DNA of 64,000 nt from the NCBI GenBank assembly GCA_002362385.1, contig DEUB01000046.1, forward strand, positions 1 through 64,000, in the 5' to 3' direction. The position numbers and the translations under genes are program-made. Positions 26,324-34,790 of the stretch are shown here, piece by piece (the first letter of the stretch is position 1; each line of letters starts with the position of its first letter). Source of the stretch: Lachnospiraceae bacterium UBA3273. GTDB taxonomy: Bacteria; Bacillota; Clostridia; Lachnospirales; Lachnospiraceae. Below the pieces are notes generated by a model. The model searched no databases. It saw only the letters and a list, made by a program, of their open reading frames with translations, and was not told the DNA's origin.

Positions 26324-26839
26324 TCATTGAACGACCAGCTTGCTGAAGGTAACCTTGTATATAAATTCCGAACCGTATAATTTCTGGATCTCCGCCAAAA
26401 TCTCTGCTTTGATATCCTCTGATCTGGGCTGTACCTCATCCGCCGTATACTTTCCAAAAACCTCCTGCATAATGCCTGCAATCTGGTTATCGTTAATGGA
26501 TTCCCCATAGGTCTTGTAATCTTTGTTTGTAGTATCCATGGACAGGGAAACCTGAACCAGTACAAAATGTTCTTTTGCCTCCTCATCCAGCGGGTCCTTT
26601 GCCAGCATGATCGTCAGCTCCTCTTCCATGTCATGAAAAGCCGTATCTTCCATGGAGACCGAAGAAACCTCCTGCTCCTCTTCCGTTCCCAGTTCAAGCT
26701 TTAAAATAGATGCAATGTCCGCTACTACCGCACCTGTTTTTTTGTTGGTGCTTACCACACTGAACATCATAATGGAAGTCAGTACCAGATTCACGATCAA
26801 TAACGCCAATATAACAATGGACAACAAATTCTTTTTCAC
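26324..26839 (-). CDS. fliL: Flagellar stator-associated protein FliL
   Basis: FliL, 171 residues, one N-terminal membrane helix (about 6-27) and an extracytoplasmic domain that rings the MotAB stator. HFVLVQVSLSMDTTNKDY and EILAEIQKLYG match the FliL pattern. Linked to motB (11 bases) and fliM. Confidence 0.88.
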   Translation of the reverse strand: MKKNLLSIVILALLIVNLVLTSIMMFSVVSTNKKTGAVVADIASILKLELGTEEEQEVSSVSMEDTAFHDMEEELTIMLAKDPLDEEAKEHFVLVQVSLSMDTTNKDYKTYGESINDNQIAGIMQEVFGKYTADEVQPRSEDIKAEILAEIQKLYGSEFIYKVTFSKLVVQ

Positions 26840-26850
26840 AGTTTTCCTCC

Positions 26851-27651
26851 TTATTCTCCCACGCTGAGCGAATGATAGATCTTAATCTCCACCCTTCTGT
26901 TCTGTGCCCTGCCTTCCGGCGTGGAATTATCCGCTACCGGCAGGTACTCTCCCCTGCCCGAATGCTTGATCATGGCCGGATCCAGAAAAGTGGTCTCCAT
27001 AAAATAATTGAATACCGACAAAGCCCTGAAACTGGACAATTCGTTATTGTCCGCAAATTTTGCATTATGGATCGGAACGTTGTCCGTATGTCCTTCAATT
27101 TCTATGGTACTCTGGGCATAGCGCCCTAAAAGCTGCCCGATTTTATCCATAAGGGGTTTCGCCTCTTCCTTGAGTTCTGCGCTTCCCGAATCAAACAACA
27201 GGGCGCCGTTTAAGGTCAGCGAAACATACTGGGCCGTAAAATCTACATCTATCTCATTTGCGAACTGGCTTTCCTCTACCGATTCCTCTATTTCCTCTGC
27301 AAGCTGTTCGGCAGCGGCAAGCTGTTTTTCCTCAAATTCTTCAAGATCATTGACAAATTCTTCACTCTCCGCCGTTTTTCCGGTGCTGTTAATATAATCA
27401 TCCAGTTCGTTTAACTGGCTTACACCGTTGCTGATCAGAAATCCGTCCCCGATCGCCGTTGCACCTCCCGAAAAAATGCTGAAATTTTCAGAAAAGGACA
27501 TGGCAACCTGCTGCCATTTATCAACATCTATTTCGGACATGGAAAAGAGAAGAACGAAAAAGCATAACAGCAGATTCATCAGGTCGGAAAAGGTCGCCAT
27601 CCACGCCGGCGAGCCCGGAGCCTGTTCTTCTTCCTTTTTCTTTCTGCTCAT
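26851..27651 (-). CDS. motB: Flagellar stator protein MotB
   Basis: MotB anchors the stator to peptidoglycan and carries the proton-binding Asp. 266 residues: a charged N-terminus, a membrane helix with D23 in FSDLMNLLLCFFVLLFSMS, a plug/linker coiled coil, and an OmpA-like peptidoglycan domain (about 150-262) with IEGHTDNVPI and LSSFRALSV. Its start overlaps the motA stop by one base (TAATG). Confidence 0.96.
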   Translation of the reverse strand: MSRKKKEEEQAPGSPAWMATFSDLMNLLLCFFVLLFSMSEIDVDKWQQVAMSFSENFSIFSGGATAIGDGFLISNGVSQLNELDDYINSTGKTAESEEFVNDLEEFEEKQLAAAEQLAEEIEESVEESQFANEIDVDFTAQYVSLTLNGALLFDSGSAELKEEAKPLMDKIGQLLGRYAQSTIEIEGHTDNVPIHNAKFADNNELSSFRALSVFNYFMETTFLDPAMIKHSGRGEYLPVADNSTPEGRAQNRRVEIKIYHSLSVGE

Positions 27652-28445
27652 TATTCCTCACCGCCCTCCTCTGTGCCGCCTGAAGCGCGATCTTTCGGTG
27701 CCAAGAAGGATTTTAATTTTTCTTCGATAATCCTCGGATTTTCTCCTGCCTGAATGGATAATAAACCTTCAATTACAATTTCCTTTACCATGGATTCCGC
27801 ATCGTTGTTTGATTTCAACTTGGTAGCAACGGGAGTAGCGATCCAGTTGGCAAGCATGGAACCGTATAAAGTTGTAATAAGGGCCGTTGACATATTCGGT
27901 CCTACCGATGAAGGATCCGACATGTTCTGTAACATGTTGATCAGACCGATCAGGGTCCCGATCATACCCCAGGCAGGTCCCATAGACGATACGTCCTGCC
28001 AGAAACTTATCTTCTGTTTATGTCTGCCCTCAATACTGGTAAGCTCCGTCTCCAAAATGCCCCGTACCAGTTCCGGATCGGTACCGTCCACAATCAGAAG
28101 AATCCCTTTTTTTAGAAAAGGGTCGTCGAGATCCGCCGCTGCTTCTTCAAGGGAAAGTAAACCTTCCTTACGTGCCACATTGGACAATTCTATGATCTTG
28201 CTGATAATTTGTGGAGTGTCAATCGACGGGACTTTAAATACGAGTTTGATACTCTTTAATCCGCCAAGGAAATCTGACATGCTGTTGGATGCCAAGATAC
28301 AACAGAAGGCCCCGCCAAATGTAATAATGGCTGACTGGCTATGTATAAAATTCCATATAGCAGCAACACCGTCATCGCCAGTTACAATACCAAAAACAAT
28401 AAGGCCAAGGCAGAGTATAAAGCCGAGAATTGATGCAATATCCAT
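27651..28445 (-). CDS. motA: Flagellar stator protein MotA
   Basis: MotA forms the ion channel ring with MotB and turns the rotor. 264 residues, four membrane helices, cytoplasmic loop 70-150, and the conserved WGMIGTLIGLINML-type third helix (GPAWGMIGTLIGLINML). ATG at 28445 is chosen because CAGGTG lies six bases upstream; the frame also opens with a GTG at 28454 that overlaps that site. Follows flbD by 24 bases. Confidence 0.95.
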   Translation of the reverse strand: MDIASILGFILCLGLIVFGIVTGDDGVAAIWNFIHSQSAIITFGGAFCCILASNSMSDFLGGLKSIKLVFKVPSIDTPQIISKIIELSNVARKEGLLSLEEAAADLDDPFLKKGILLIVDGTDPELVRGILETELTSIEGRHKQKISFWQDVSSMGPAWGMIGTLIGLINMLQNMSDPSSVGPNMSTALITTLYGSMLANWIATPVATKLKSNNDAESMVKEIVIEGLLSIQAGENPRIIEEKLKSFLAPKDRASGGTEEGGEE

Positions 28446-28469
28446 TGTATACACCTGTTTATTTTCACA

Positions 28470-28655
28470 CTAGTCAGTAAAAATATCCTTTCTATACGAT
28501 TTTACTAAATTTTTTATGTTTTGTCTACTTTCTTTTACAATAATTTTTCTCCCCGTCGTAAAGGTAATGACCGTGTCCGGCGTTTCCTCCACAAACTCGA
28601 TCAAGTCAGGATTTATCAGTATTTTCGTATCATTAAGGCGCGTGACTTCAATCAT
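28470..28655 (-). CDS. flbD: FlbD/SwrD-family protein
   Basis: 61 residues. MIEVTRLNDTKILINPDLIE followed by FVEETPDTVITFTTGRKIIV is the FlbD (SwrD in Bacillus) family; SwrD raises motor power through the stators. The gene stands just before motAB, as expected for that role, and follows the intergenic region with a possible promoter. Confidence 0.93.
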   Translation of the reverse strand: MIEVTRLNDTKILINPDLIEFVEETPDTVITFTTGRKIIVKESRQNIKNLVKSYRKDIFTD

Positions 28656-28758
28656 TTTTTTCTCTCCCTTCCTTAAATTACCACCCTGTCAATAGTACCT
28701 ATTTCACAGTTACCCGAATAAACGCCGCAAATGCCTGTCTTTTTACAATCACTCGTCT

Positions 28759-28767
28759 ATTATACCA
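28759..28767 (-). promoter_or_regulatory. Possible internal promoter before flbD-motAB
   Basis: TGGTATAAT on the minus strand is a perfect -10 with the TGn extension; no good -35 is present. It lies about 100 bases before flbD and just after the hairpin that follows flgE, so it could give the downstream half of the operon an independent start. Confidence 0.45.
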
Positions 28768-28778
28768 CTTCCCGTACA

Positions 28779-28826
28779 AAAACATAGAGATATCTTTCAA
28801 AAACCTGAAAAACATCCCTATGTTTT
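28779..28826 (-). terminator. Hairpin after flgE
   Basis: AAAACATAGGGAT (28814-28826) pairs with ATCTCTATGTTTT (28779-28791) across the loop in minus-strand RNA, 13 pairs with one G-U, and U residues follow. The stem is AU-rich, so it may only partly terminate transcription between flgE and flbD. Confidence 0.55.
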
Positions 28827-28866
28827 GTTATATAATGTTTATTAGGATAAATCCATTTGAGATCGA

Positions 28867-30504
28867 TTAACGTTTCAGATTAACAAGCTCCTCTAAAAGC
28901 GTATCGGAAACCGTGATGATACGGGAGTTAGCCTGGAAACCTCTCTGGGTCGTGATCATTTCCGTAAACTCTGCGGACAGATCTACGTTACTCATTTCCA
29001 GAACGCCGGTCTCCATATAACCGCCGCCTGATGTAATGTCCACGCCGATCCCGTCAAACTCTCCGGAGTTTAAGGTAGCCGAATACAGGTTGTCGCCGCA
29101 TTTTTCAAGACCTGACGCATTGGGGAATTCCGCTACTGCGATCTGTCCTAAGAGCCTTCTCTGTCCGTTGTCATAGGAAGCGTAGATCATACCGTCCCTC
29201 TGGATGGAGATGCCGGAAAGCTTTCCTAACTTACGTCCCACGCCGTCGCCCTTTATATCGCCGGGATCCGCACCGATGGTGCTGGCTCCTTCATTATCAA
29301 AGTTGGTGGATGTTGAGAAATCCACATTGATGGTCGTGAAAGGACCTGCCGGAACCTCCTGGTCTCCAAAGGATAAGTTCAGGCTCAAATCATTGGCCAG
29401 CCCGTTTACGCTTTCAATATAACCGGTGGAAACATTGTACTGGATCACGCCGCCTGTAATGGTCCTGCCCGTTGCCGCAATGGAGCCGTCCGCCTGAAGC
29501 TGTGCCGCGAACTGACCTGCATCTATCAGGGCCGCAAGGGAACCGTTTGCGGTATTTACCTTGGAAAACTCTTCATAGCTGGAATAGCCGTACGCCTTTG
29601 CCAGCATATTTTTCTCATCATCCGTCAATGCATTGCTGGCAAGGTTGATGGTATGGGTGGTTACTCCGTCGTCATCCAGATAGGTAAAAGTATTTGCCGC
29701 CGCATCATATGTAAAGGCATTGCTTAAGCCTAATGTCTTGGGATCCTCAACAGTCTGATTTACGCCGAAGGTCATTCCCGGGATCTGGACCTCTTTTGCG
29801 TCTGCATCCAAAACCGAATCCAACTCGACCGTGTAAAGACCCTTAGTCCCTGTGGATTTCATGGACAATTTAGCCGTATACTCATAACCCAGATTGTCAA
29901 AGAAGCTTAAATTCAAGATCTTGCCCGCTTCGGAAGATACCTGAACGTCAAACTTGTCAATAATACCGGAAACATAAGCCTTGGAGGTAGCCTCCGGCGG
30001 ATAAGTCATGTTTTCGGAACTCATAATGCGCAGCGCCGATACCGTGTCCTTTTTGATGGCGCCTGTTGTTTCATCCACCTGCCATCCCATAACGTTATAT
30101 CCGTTGGAACTCATGGCAAGGTTTCCTACGCCGTCTACATAAAAGGAACCGTCCCTTGTGAAAAAGTTATTGTTTCCGTCGCTGACGATAAAGAACGCAT
30201 CTCCCGTGATCTTAAGGTCAAAGGGATTGCCCGTGGTCTGGGTGGAACCCGGCGTCTCAATAGCCGTGCTGATCGCTCCCGTCTTAACGCCAAGACCGAT
30301 CTGTCTTGCGTTAACGCCGGCAAGTCCCGTCGTTGCATTGTAACCGGACGCCTTCTGTGTGGTCTGGTACATCAGATCCTGAAATACCATGGTCTGTGAT
30401 TTGTATGCTGTTGTATTTACGTTTGCAATGTTGTTACCAATAACATCCATCCTGGTCTGGTGTGTTTTTAAACCCGCCACACCAGAAAACAATGATCTCA
30501 TCAT
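28867..30504 (-). CDS. flgE: Flagellar hook protein FlgE
   Basis: Hook subunit, 545 residues, within the range of clostridial FlgE. The N-terminal rod-hook domain has LFSGVAGLKTHQTRMDVIGN and NNIANVNTTAYK; the C-terminus has TGVLEMSNVDLSAEFTEMIT and QRGFQANSRIITVSDTLLEE, which form the D0 coiled coil. The middle is variable surface domain. GGAGG lies eleven bases before the first of two ATG codons. Exported by the type III gate. Confidence 0.96.
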   Translation of the reverse strand: MMRSLFSGVAGLKTHQTRMDVIGNNIANVNTTAYKSQTMVFQDLMYQTTQKASGYNATTGLAGVNARQIGLGVKTGAISTAIETPGSTQTTGNPFDLKITGDAFFIVSDGNNNFFTRDGSFYVDGVGNLAMSSNGYNVMGWQVDETTGAIKKDTVSALRIMSSENMTYPPEATSKAYVSGIIDKFDVQVSSEAGKILNLSFFDNLGYEYTAKLSMKSTGTKGLYTVELDSVLDADAKEVQIPGMTFGVNQTVEDPKTLGLSNAFTYDAAANTFTYLDDDGVTTHTINLASNALTDDEKNMLAKAYGYSSYEEFSKVNTANGSLAALIDAGQFAAQLQADGSIAATGRTITGGVIQYNVSTGYIESVNGLANDLSLNLSFGDQEVPAGPFTTINVDFSTSTNFDNEGASTIGADPGDIKGDGVGRKLGKLSGISIQRDGMIYASYDNGQRRLLGQIAVAEFPNASGLEKCGDNLYSATLNSGEFDGIGVDITSGGGYMETGVLEMSNVDLSAEFTEMITTQRGFQANSRIITVSDTLLEELVNLKR

Positions 30505-30585
30505 AGTTAAATCAACCTCCTGATTTTTAGCCGTCCGTTCCCTCTGTCATTCGGGAACATCCAAAGCCTCCTTAAAAGGTCCGGC

Positions 30586-30996
30586 TTATGCTATTACGGC
30601 TCCGTCAATATTTGTAAAAATGTTTTCATCCGCCTGATTCTGATCCATGGCCGTTACCACCGTCGCGTTTGGTACATTCACGATAAACGCCAGATTGTCG
30701 ACCATGACAAGTGAATCTCTGATTCCTTTCACTCCGGCCTTTTGCGCTCCTTCAGCCAGCCTTTCCATCTGACCCGCGGTCAGTTCAATATTTCTGTCTG
30801 CCAAACGGTTTGATGCGTGCTTGGAAAACTTAAAAGGTGCGCCCTTAGCTGCATCAAGGGATTTCTGTGCCAGGATATCCTGAAAGGAAACTCCCTGGGC
30901 CTCTTTCCCCTTATCCGCTCCCGCGGTCTTTGACGTATTGAAATACTGTTCCCGGATCTGCAGGTTTGAAAGGAAGTTCTGTTGAATCTTATTCAT
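30586..30996 (-). CDS. TIGR02530-type flagellar operon protein
   Basis: 136 residues. The core FKFSKHASNRLADRNIELTA, then MERLAEGAQKAGVKGIRDSL and NVPNATVVTAMDQ, matches the small flagellar-operon protein family TIGR02530, which sits between flgD and flgE in many Firmicutes and spirochaetes. Its exact function is unknown; its place between flgD and flgE suggests hook assembly. Confidence 0.85.
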   Translation of the reverse strand: MNKIQQNFLSNLQIREQYFNTSKTAGADKGKEAQGVSFQDILAQKSLDAAKGAPFKFSKHASNRLADRNIELTAGQMERLAEGAQKAGVKGIRDSLVMVDNLAFIVNVPNATVVTAMDQNQADENIFTNIDGAVIA

Positions 30997-31054
30997 AAAA
31001 AAGCCTCCCTTTTCTACTGTCTGTGGATCTTACCAAAAGCCCCAACCGATCGCT

Positions 31055-31780
31055 TTATTCGCCATCGCCGCTTTCAGTTCCTTCTGTTTCATCACTTCCA
31101 CCGTCTTCTCCGTTTCCGCCGTCGCCTTTGGACATTTCATCAAGCTTTATCAGCTCATCCATCTTTGTCACATACTCATCGATCAGATCCTTTAAATCGC
31201 TGGCAACGAAACTCTTCTGGTAATCATTCATGGAATCATAAGTCTTCTTAATGGATTCCACCGCTTCTCTGTTGCCGATAGTCAGGTTTGCAACCGTAGG
31301 AAGCTTATCAATCGCGTTCTTAAGCGTTAAAGCCATGGAATATGCTTCAATGTATTCCGCATCTGCGATTTCTACCACTTCATCCAGTTCATAAGACTTA
31401 CCGTTTACCCAGATCATGGCTTTGCCGTTTTCATAGCTGATGTAATCTACGACCCCCATATCGCTGGTTGCCTTTCCGTTGTCGTCAACGGACTCTACCG
31501 CTACCGTCTGACCTATCAGATTTGCCGCGCGGGTCAGTTCCATGGTATTGCTCATGTTCTGCATCTGCTCCAGCTCTGAGAAAGTAGCATACTGGGAAAT
31601 ATATTCCGTATTGGAAGTAGGCTCCAAGGGATCCTGATATTTCATCTGCGCTACCAGAAGCTGTAAAAACGCGTCTTTGTCAAGGGTTGATGTGTCGGTT
31701 TTACCGGTTTTCTTCTTTTCTTCTTTTGTCTCATTGACCTTTTGCTGTAATACGCCGTCAACCACTGCTGCTGATACCAT
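31055..31780 (-). CDS. flgD: Hook-scaffolding protein FlgD with extra C-terminal domain
   Basis: FlgD caps the growing hook. 241 residues. The N-terminal scaffold (30-85) has DKDAFLQLLVAQMKYQDPLE and YATFSELEQM. A beta segment (90-140, LIGQTVAVESVDDNGK) is the usual core. The C-terminus then departs from the standard: a helical stretch 150-215 (LTLKNAIDKLPTVANLTIGN then REAVESIKKTYDSMNDYQKS), like short helical modules repeated in clostridial wall proteins, and an acidic Gly/Glu tail. The standard Ig-like FlgD half seems reduced. Confidence 0.9.
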   Translation of the reverse strand: MVSAAVVDGVLQQKVNETKEEKKKTGKTDTSTLDKDAFLQLLVAQMKYQDPLEPTSNTEYISQYATFSELEQMQNMSNTMELTRAANLIGQTVAVESVDDNGKATSDMGVVDYISYENGKAMIWVNGKSYELDEVVEIADAEYIEAYSMALTLKNAIDKLPTVANLTIGNREAVESIKKTYDSMNDYQKSFVASDLKDLIDEYVTKMDELIKLDEMSKGDGGNGEDGGSDETEGTESGDGE

Positions 31781-31844
31781 ATTCTTACTCCTTTCCTGTC
31801 GTCTTTTATTTTTTCTTTTGCATTAAACTTCTGTGCCGTAAAAC

Positions 31845-33317
31845 TTATGCCGTGAAGTCTACGCTGTTTCCGCTTTTTGCCATCATGTCGATCTGCAGCC
31901 TTTCCGCATCGGACAGATCGTCTTCCGCAAGCATTTCTTCTGCCTGGGCCAGGCTTTCAACGACAATTCTGCGCCTGGTCTGTTTTTGAACCTGTCTTTC
32001 AAATAAATCCCTGGCTTCTTCGCCGCCGCCTTTTGCATCCCTTTCAAACTCGTGGCTCGCTATCGTTACCTCTACGGCTTCAACTTTTAGTCCCTGCTCG
32101 TTCAGTTCTTCCTTTAAGGTCATGGCCTGAACCATAAGCGCCTGTCTGACCGCTTCGTTTTCGGTTGTAATGGCTGCCGTGATCACGCCTTCCCTGGAAG
32201 CTACCTGTAAGCGGATATGTCCCAGACTTTCGGGATTTAAGGATATTTCCATTTCCGACAGATTCTCGCTCTGATGGATCTTTACATAATCCGCGATCTG
32301 GTCGATAATGGCTTTCGTATCTACGTAAGAGGTAAAAGGCAGTTCAACATTCTGTACTTCTCCCGCCGTCGATAAGTCCTGACTTACCATCTGGTTTACC
32401 ATAGACGGAGCATCCTGTCCCGGCTGCATCATACTCTGGTTCTGCCCGGTACCTTTATCCAAAACTTCACTCTCGCTTTTGATTTCGGAAACCTGATTAT
32501 CTTCCGGCGCCTTACCGGTATTTTCTTCCCGTCCCGTACGTTGTTCCGATCCCGTAACCGGCTCTCTTTCAATTTCTACCACAACGGGGGCTTTTTCCTG
32601 TACCGCTGTTTCTTCTGCACCCTTTACCGCAGTTTCCATCATGGAAAGCACTTTATCGGGTTCTAAGTGAAGCTCTTCGGAAAGTTCCTCCACATTGGCG
32701 TCAATGATTTCGCCAACTTCGGCCGTCAGCTGCTTTACCGATTCAAAAAGATTCCCGTCAGTCAAAAATACCAACGGATCTTCTTCTCCGCTTAATCTGC
32801 TGATAAGCGCCGCCATATTGGACGGATTTAAAAGATCCATGACGGTAAGTCCCAAAGCTTCCATTGCATCCTTAACTTCTTCTTCCGTCACATCAAGCTC
32901 GTCGGCTACTTTTTCAACGACTTCTTCTTCAGTCTTATCCACTGCCTCATCGACCTTTTCTGCAGCGTCGTCGGTCTCTTCTACTTCCTTTTCCGGCTTC
33001 GCTTCATCAGTCTTTTTGCTGTTTGCGACATCCTTTGTTTCTTTATCCTGTGATGCTTTATCCGTCTTGTCTGTTGAAGTCTCGTTTTTGGCGGAGACGC
33101 CTGCTTTCGAATCCGAAACCCGGGTTATGCTTCCCGATGCCGCATTCTTCCCGGAAGCTTTTCCCACAACGTCCGCCTGACTGCTTTTTGCCTGATTCAT
33201 GGCGTCCTGAAAACTTCCTGCAAGCTCATCCGTCTGGTCCTTCGTTCCTTTTGCGACACCTTTTGCCGCTTTATACATGGAAATTGCGGAAACATCATTT
33301 ACTGGTGTGCTGGTCAT
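31845..33317 (-). CDS. fliK: Hook-length control protein FliK
   Basis: FliK measures hook length and triggers the export switch through FlhB. 490 residues. The N-terminal part is a long, poorly conserved, Lys/Glu/Thr-rich ruler. The C-terminal domain (about 345-430) carries the Flg_hook signature LSEMEISLNPESLGHIRLQV and LKEELNEQGLKVEAVEV. GGAGG lies ahead of ATG at 33317. It lies between flgD and the MotE-like gene. Confidence 0.93.
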   Translation of the reverse strand: MTSTPVNDVSAISMYKAAKGVAKGTKDQTDELAGSFQDAMNQAKSSQADVVGKASGKNAASGSITRVSDSKAGVSAKNETSTDKTDKASQDKETKDVANSKKTDEAKPEKEVEETDDAAEKVDEAVDKTEEEVVEKVADELDVTEEEVKDAMEALGLTVMDLLNPSNMAALISRLSGEEDPLVFLTDGNLFESVKQLTAEVGEIIDANVEELSEELHLEPDKVLSMMETAVKGAEETAVQEKAPVVVEIEREPVTGSEQRTGREENTGKAPEDNQVSEIKSESEVLDKGTGQNQSMMQPGQDAPSMVNQMVSQDLSTAGEVQNVELPFTSYVDTKAIIDQIADYVKIHQSENLSEMEISLNPESLGHIRLQVASREGVITAAITTENEAVRQALMVQAMTLKEELNEQGLKVEAVEVTIASHEFERDAKGGGEEARDLFERQVQKQTRRRIVVESLAQAEEMLAEDDLSDAERLQIDMMAKSGNSVDFTA

Positions 33318-33405
33318 TCATCTTCCTCCTTTCTCTCGTATTTTCTATATCTTGTGGCAGAATTGCTCCTGCCTATAGGATATATCGGTATAAAAGAAGG
33401 TTTTC

Positions 33406-34290
33406 TTAAGACTCGGGATCCATTATTTTTGTGATCCGCGCCGCGATCTCCGGATCCATGGCCCCTAAGATCTTTCCTCTGTCGTCAGGCTCCATAACCC
33501 CTAAGATCCTTGCTGCCAGATCCAGATTGTTGGTCATCTTCTCAAAAATGGCGGCCGCCTCCTTGGGCTTCATCTCCGAATAAGCCTGGGCATAGTTTTC
33601 TACCTCTTCGGACTCCCTCTCCTCCTTGACCACTTCCTTGTAGAGGTTCTGCGCCGTTTCCGGATCCATGGACTCATAGTATCTGGCATATGCCTCTGCC
33701 CCGGGACCGTTTTCCGCATAGACCACCTCTTCATAAAACTCGTTCTTGATCCTCTGGAACTCAATCTGGTTCCGTTCAAATGTGGATAACCTCTCCACCT
33801 CCGCCTTCAGCTTGGAAATTTCTTCCGCATCCGCATCCAGGTTGGACTGCGCCTGATTAAGCTGCAGCTCCAGCTTCTCGATCTGGTCCACCGCATCCCG
33901 CAGGCTGTTATATCCGCCGTAGCTCTCTCCCGTGCCTACCTCTGTTTCCTCGGCCGTTTCCGGCAGGATCTTATTGAGCACCGGAACATCGCCCAAAACA
34001 GGGGCCAGCACATTGGAACCGAAGCCCCCCACATCCAGCTTGATGAGTAAAGCAAGTATTCCCAGCCATACGATAATGATGATGATCGTCACGATCACAA
34101 CGGATATGGTGCTGCCTTCATCCTCGTCTACAATATTGGCTTCCTCTAAGGCCAGCTCCTTGGCGCGCTTTTTGGCTTCCTTTTTCTGGGCCTTCTGTTC
34201 CTGCTTCAGTTTTTTCTTTTCTTCACTCAGCCGCTTCCGCTCCGCCTTGGGATCTGCGGCTGTCTGCTGTTCTAAATTTTCATTTGCCAT
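33406..34290 (-). CDS. MotE-like (YlxF) membrane protein
   Basis: 294 residues: a very basic coiled N-terminus (KKKLKQEQKAQKKEAKKRAK), one membrane helix (about 43-66), a coiled coil (110-165) and a C-terminal MgtE-N/FliG-like helical domain (MKPKEAAAIFEKMTNNLDLA, ILGAMDPEIAARITKIM). This is the MotE/YlxF layout, between fliJ and fliK as usual. ATG at 34290 is preferred (AAGGTGG upstream) to GTG at 34299. Probably stabilises stators or the motor; the role rests on family knowledge. Confidence 0.8.
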   Translation of the reverse strand: MANENLEQQTAADPKAERKRLSEEKKKLKQEQKAQKKEAKKRAKELALEEANIVDEDEGSTISVVIVTIIIIIVWLGILALLIKLDVGGFGSNVLAPVLGDVPVLNKILPETAEETEVGTGESYGGYNSLRDAVDQIEKLELQLNQAQSNLDADAEEISKLKAEVERLSTFERNQIEFQRIKNEFYEEVVYAENGPGAEAYARYYESMDPETAQNLYKEVVKEERESEEVENYAQAYSEMKPKEAAAIFEKMTNNLDLAARILGVMEPDDRGKILGAMDPEIAARITKIMDPES

Positions 34291-34300
34291 GGTTACCACC

Positions 34301-34753
34301 TTACTGCCTGTTTTTCTGACCGTGGGTATAGCTGGTCAACTCATCTATTTCCTTGCTTTCCGCGGCTTTCTCCTCCTGCAAAAATACATCAAAAGCCTTT
34401 TCCTTTAAAATCTCCTGGGTCTTCCTCTCCTGCATCGCTTTCTGCATCTTTACCCTTTTTTCTTCCAGCCTTTTATGAGCCATCCTGACCTGAATGGTCT
34501 GGGCGCGGATCTGCTCCCTGGCATAGGCGACCAGCTTCTTATTTTCCTCTATATCCAGGATAGAAAGTCTGTCCGCAAGAAGCAGCTTTTTTCCTTCCGA
34601 TTCCAGGTCTTCCCTCTTACGAACATACATCGCAAGCTTTTCTTCTTCCTCTAAGACCCGGATGTTTTCGGCGGCAAACTCATTTTTGGCCTGCTGCTCC
34701 ATCTTATCCTTGATCTCCAGAATATTCTGCATCCGGTAAACAAATTTTCCCAT
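34301..34753 (-). CDS. fliJ: Flagellar export chaperone FliJ
   Basis: FliJ, 150 residues, almost wholly coiled coil (FVYRMQNILEIKDKMEQQAK to the C-terminus). It links FliI ATPase to FlhA and recycles export chaperones. It lies directly after fliI, as in most flagellar operons. Confidence 0.88.
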   Translation of the reverse strand: MGKFVYRMQNILEIKDKMEQQAKNEFAAENIRVLEEEEKLAMYVRKREDLESEGKKLLLADRLSILDIEENKKLVAYAREQIRAQTIQVRMAHKRLEEKRVKMQKAMQERKTQEILKEKAFDVFLQEEKAAESKEIDELTSYTHGQKNRQ

Positions 34754-34790
34754 ATCCTCTCCTTAATCCGGAACCGTCCGGAAACAGAAA

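Noticed and set aside
28656..28866. A sigma-28 promoter before flbD or motA
   Set aside because: No TAAA / GCCGATAA pair with the right spacing is visible; only the extended -10 of sigma-A type is supported.
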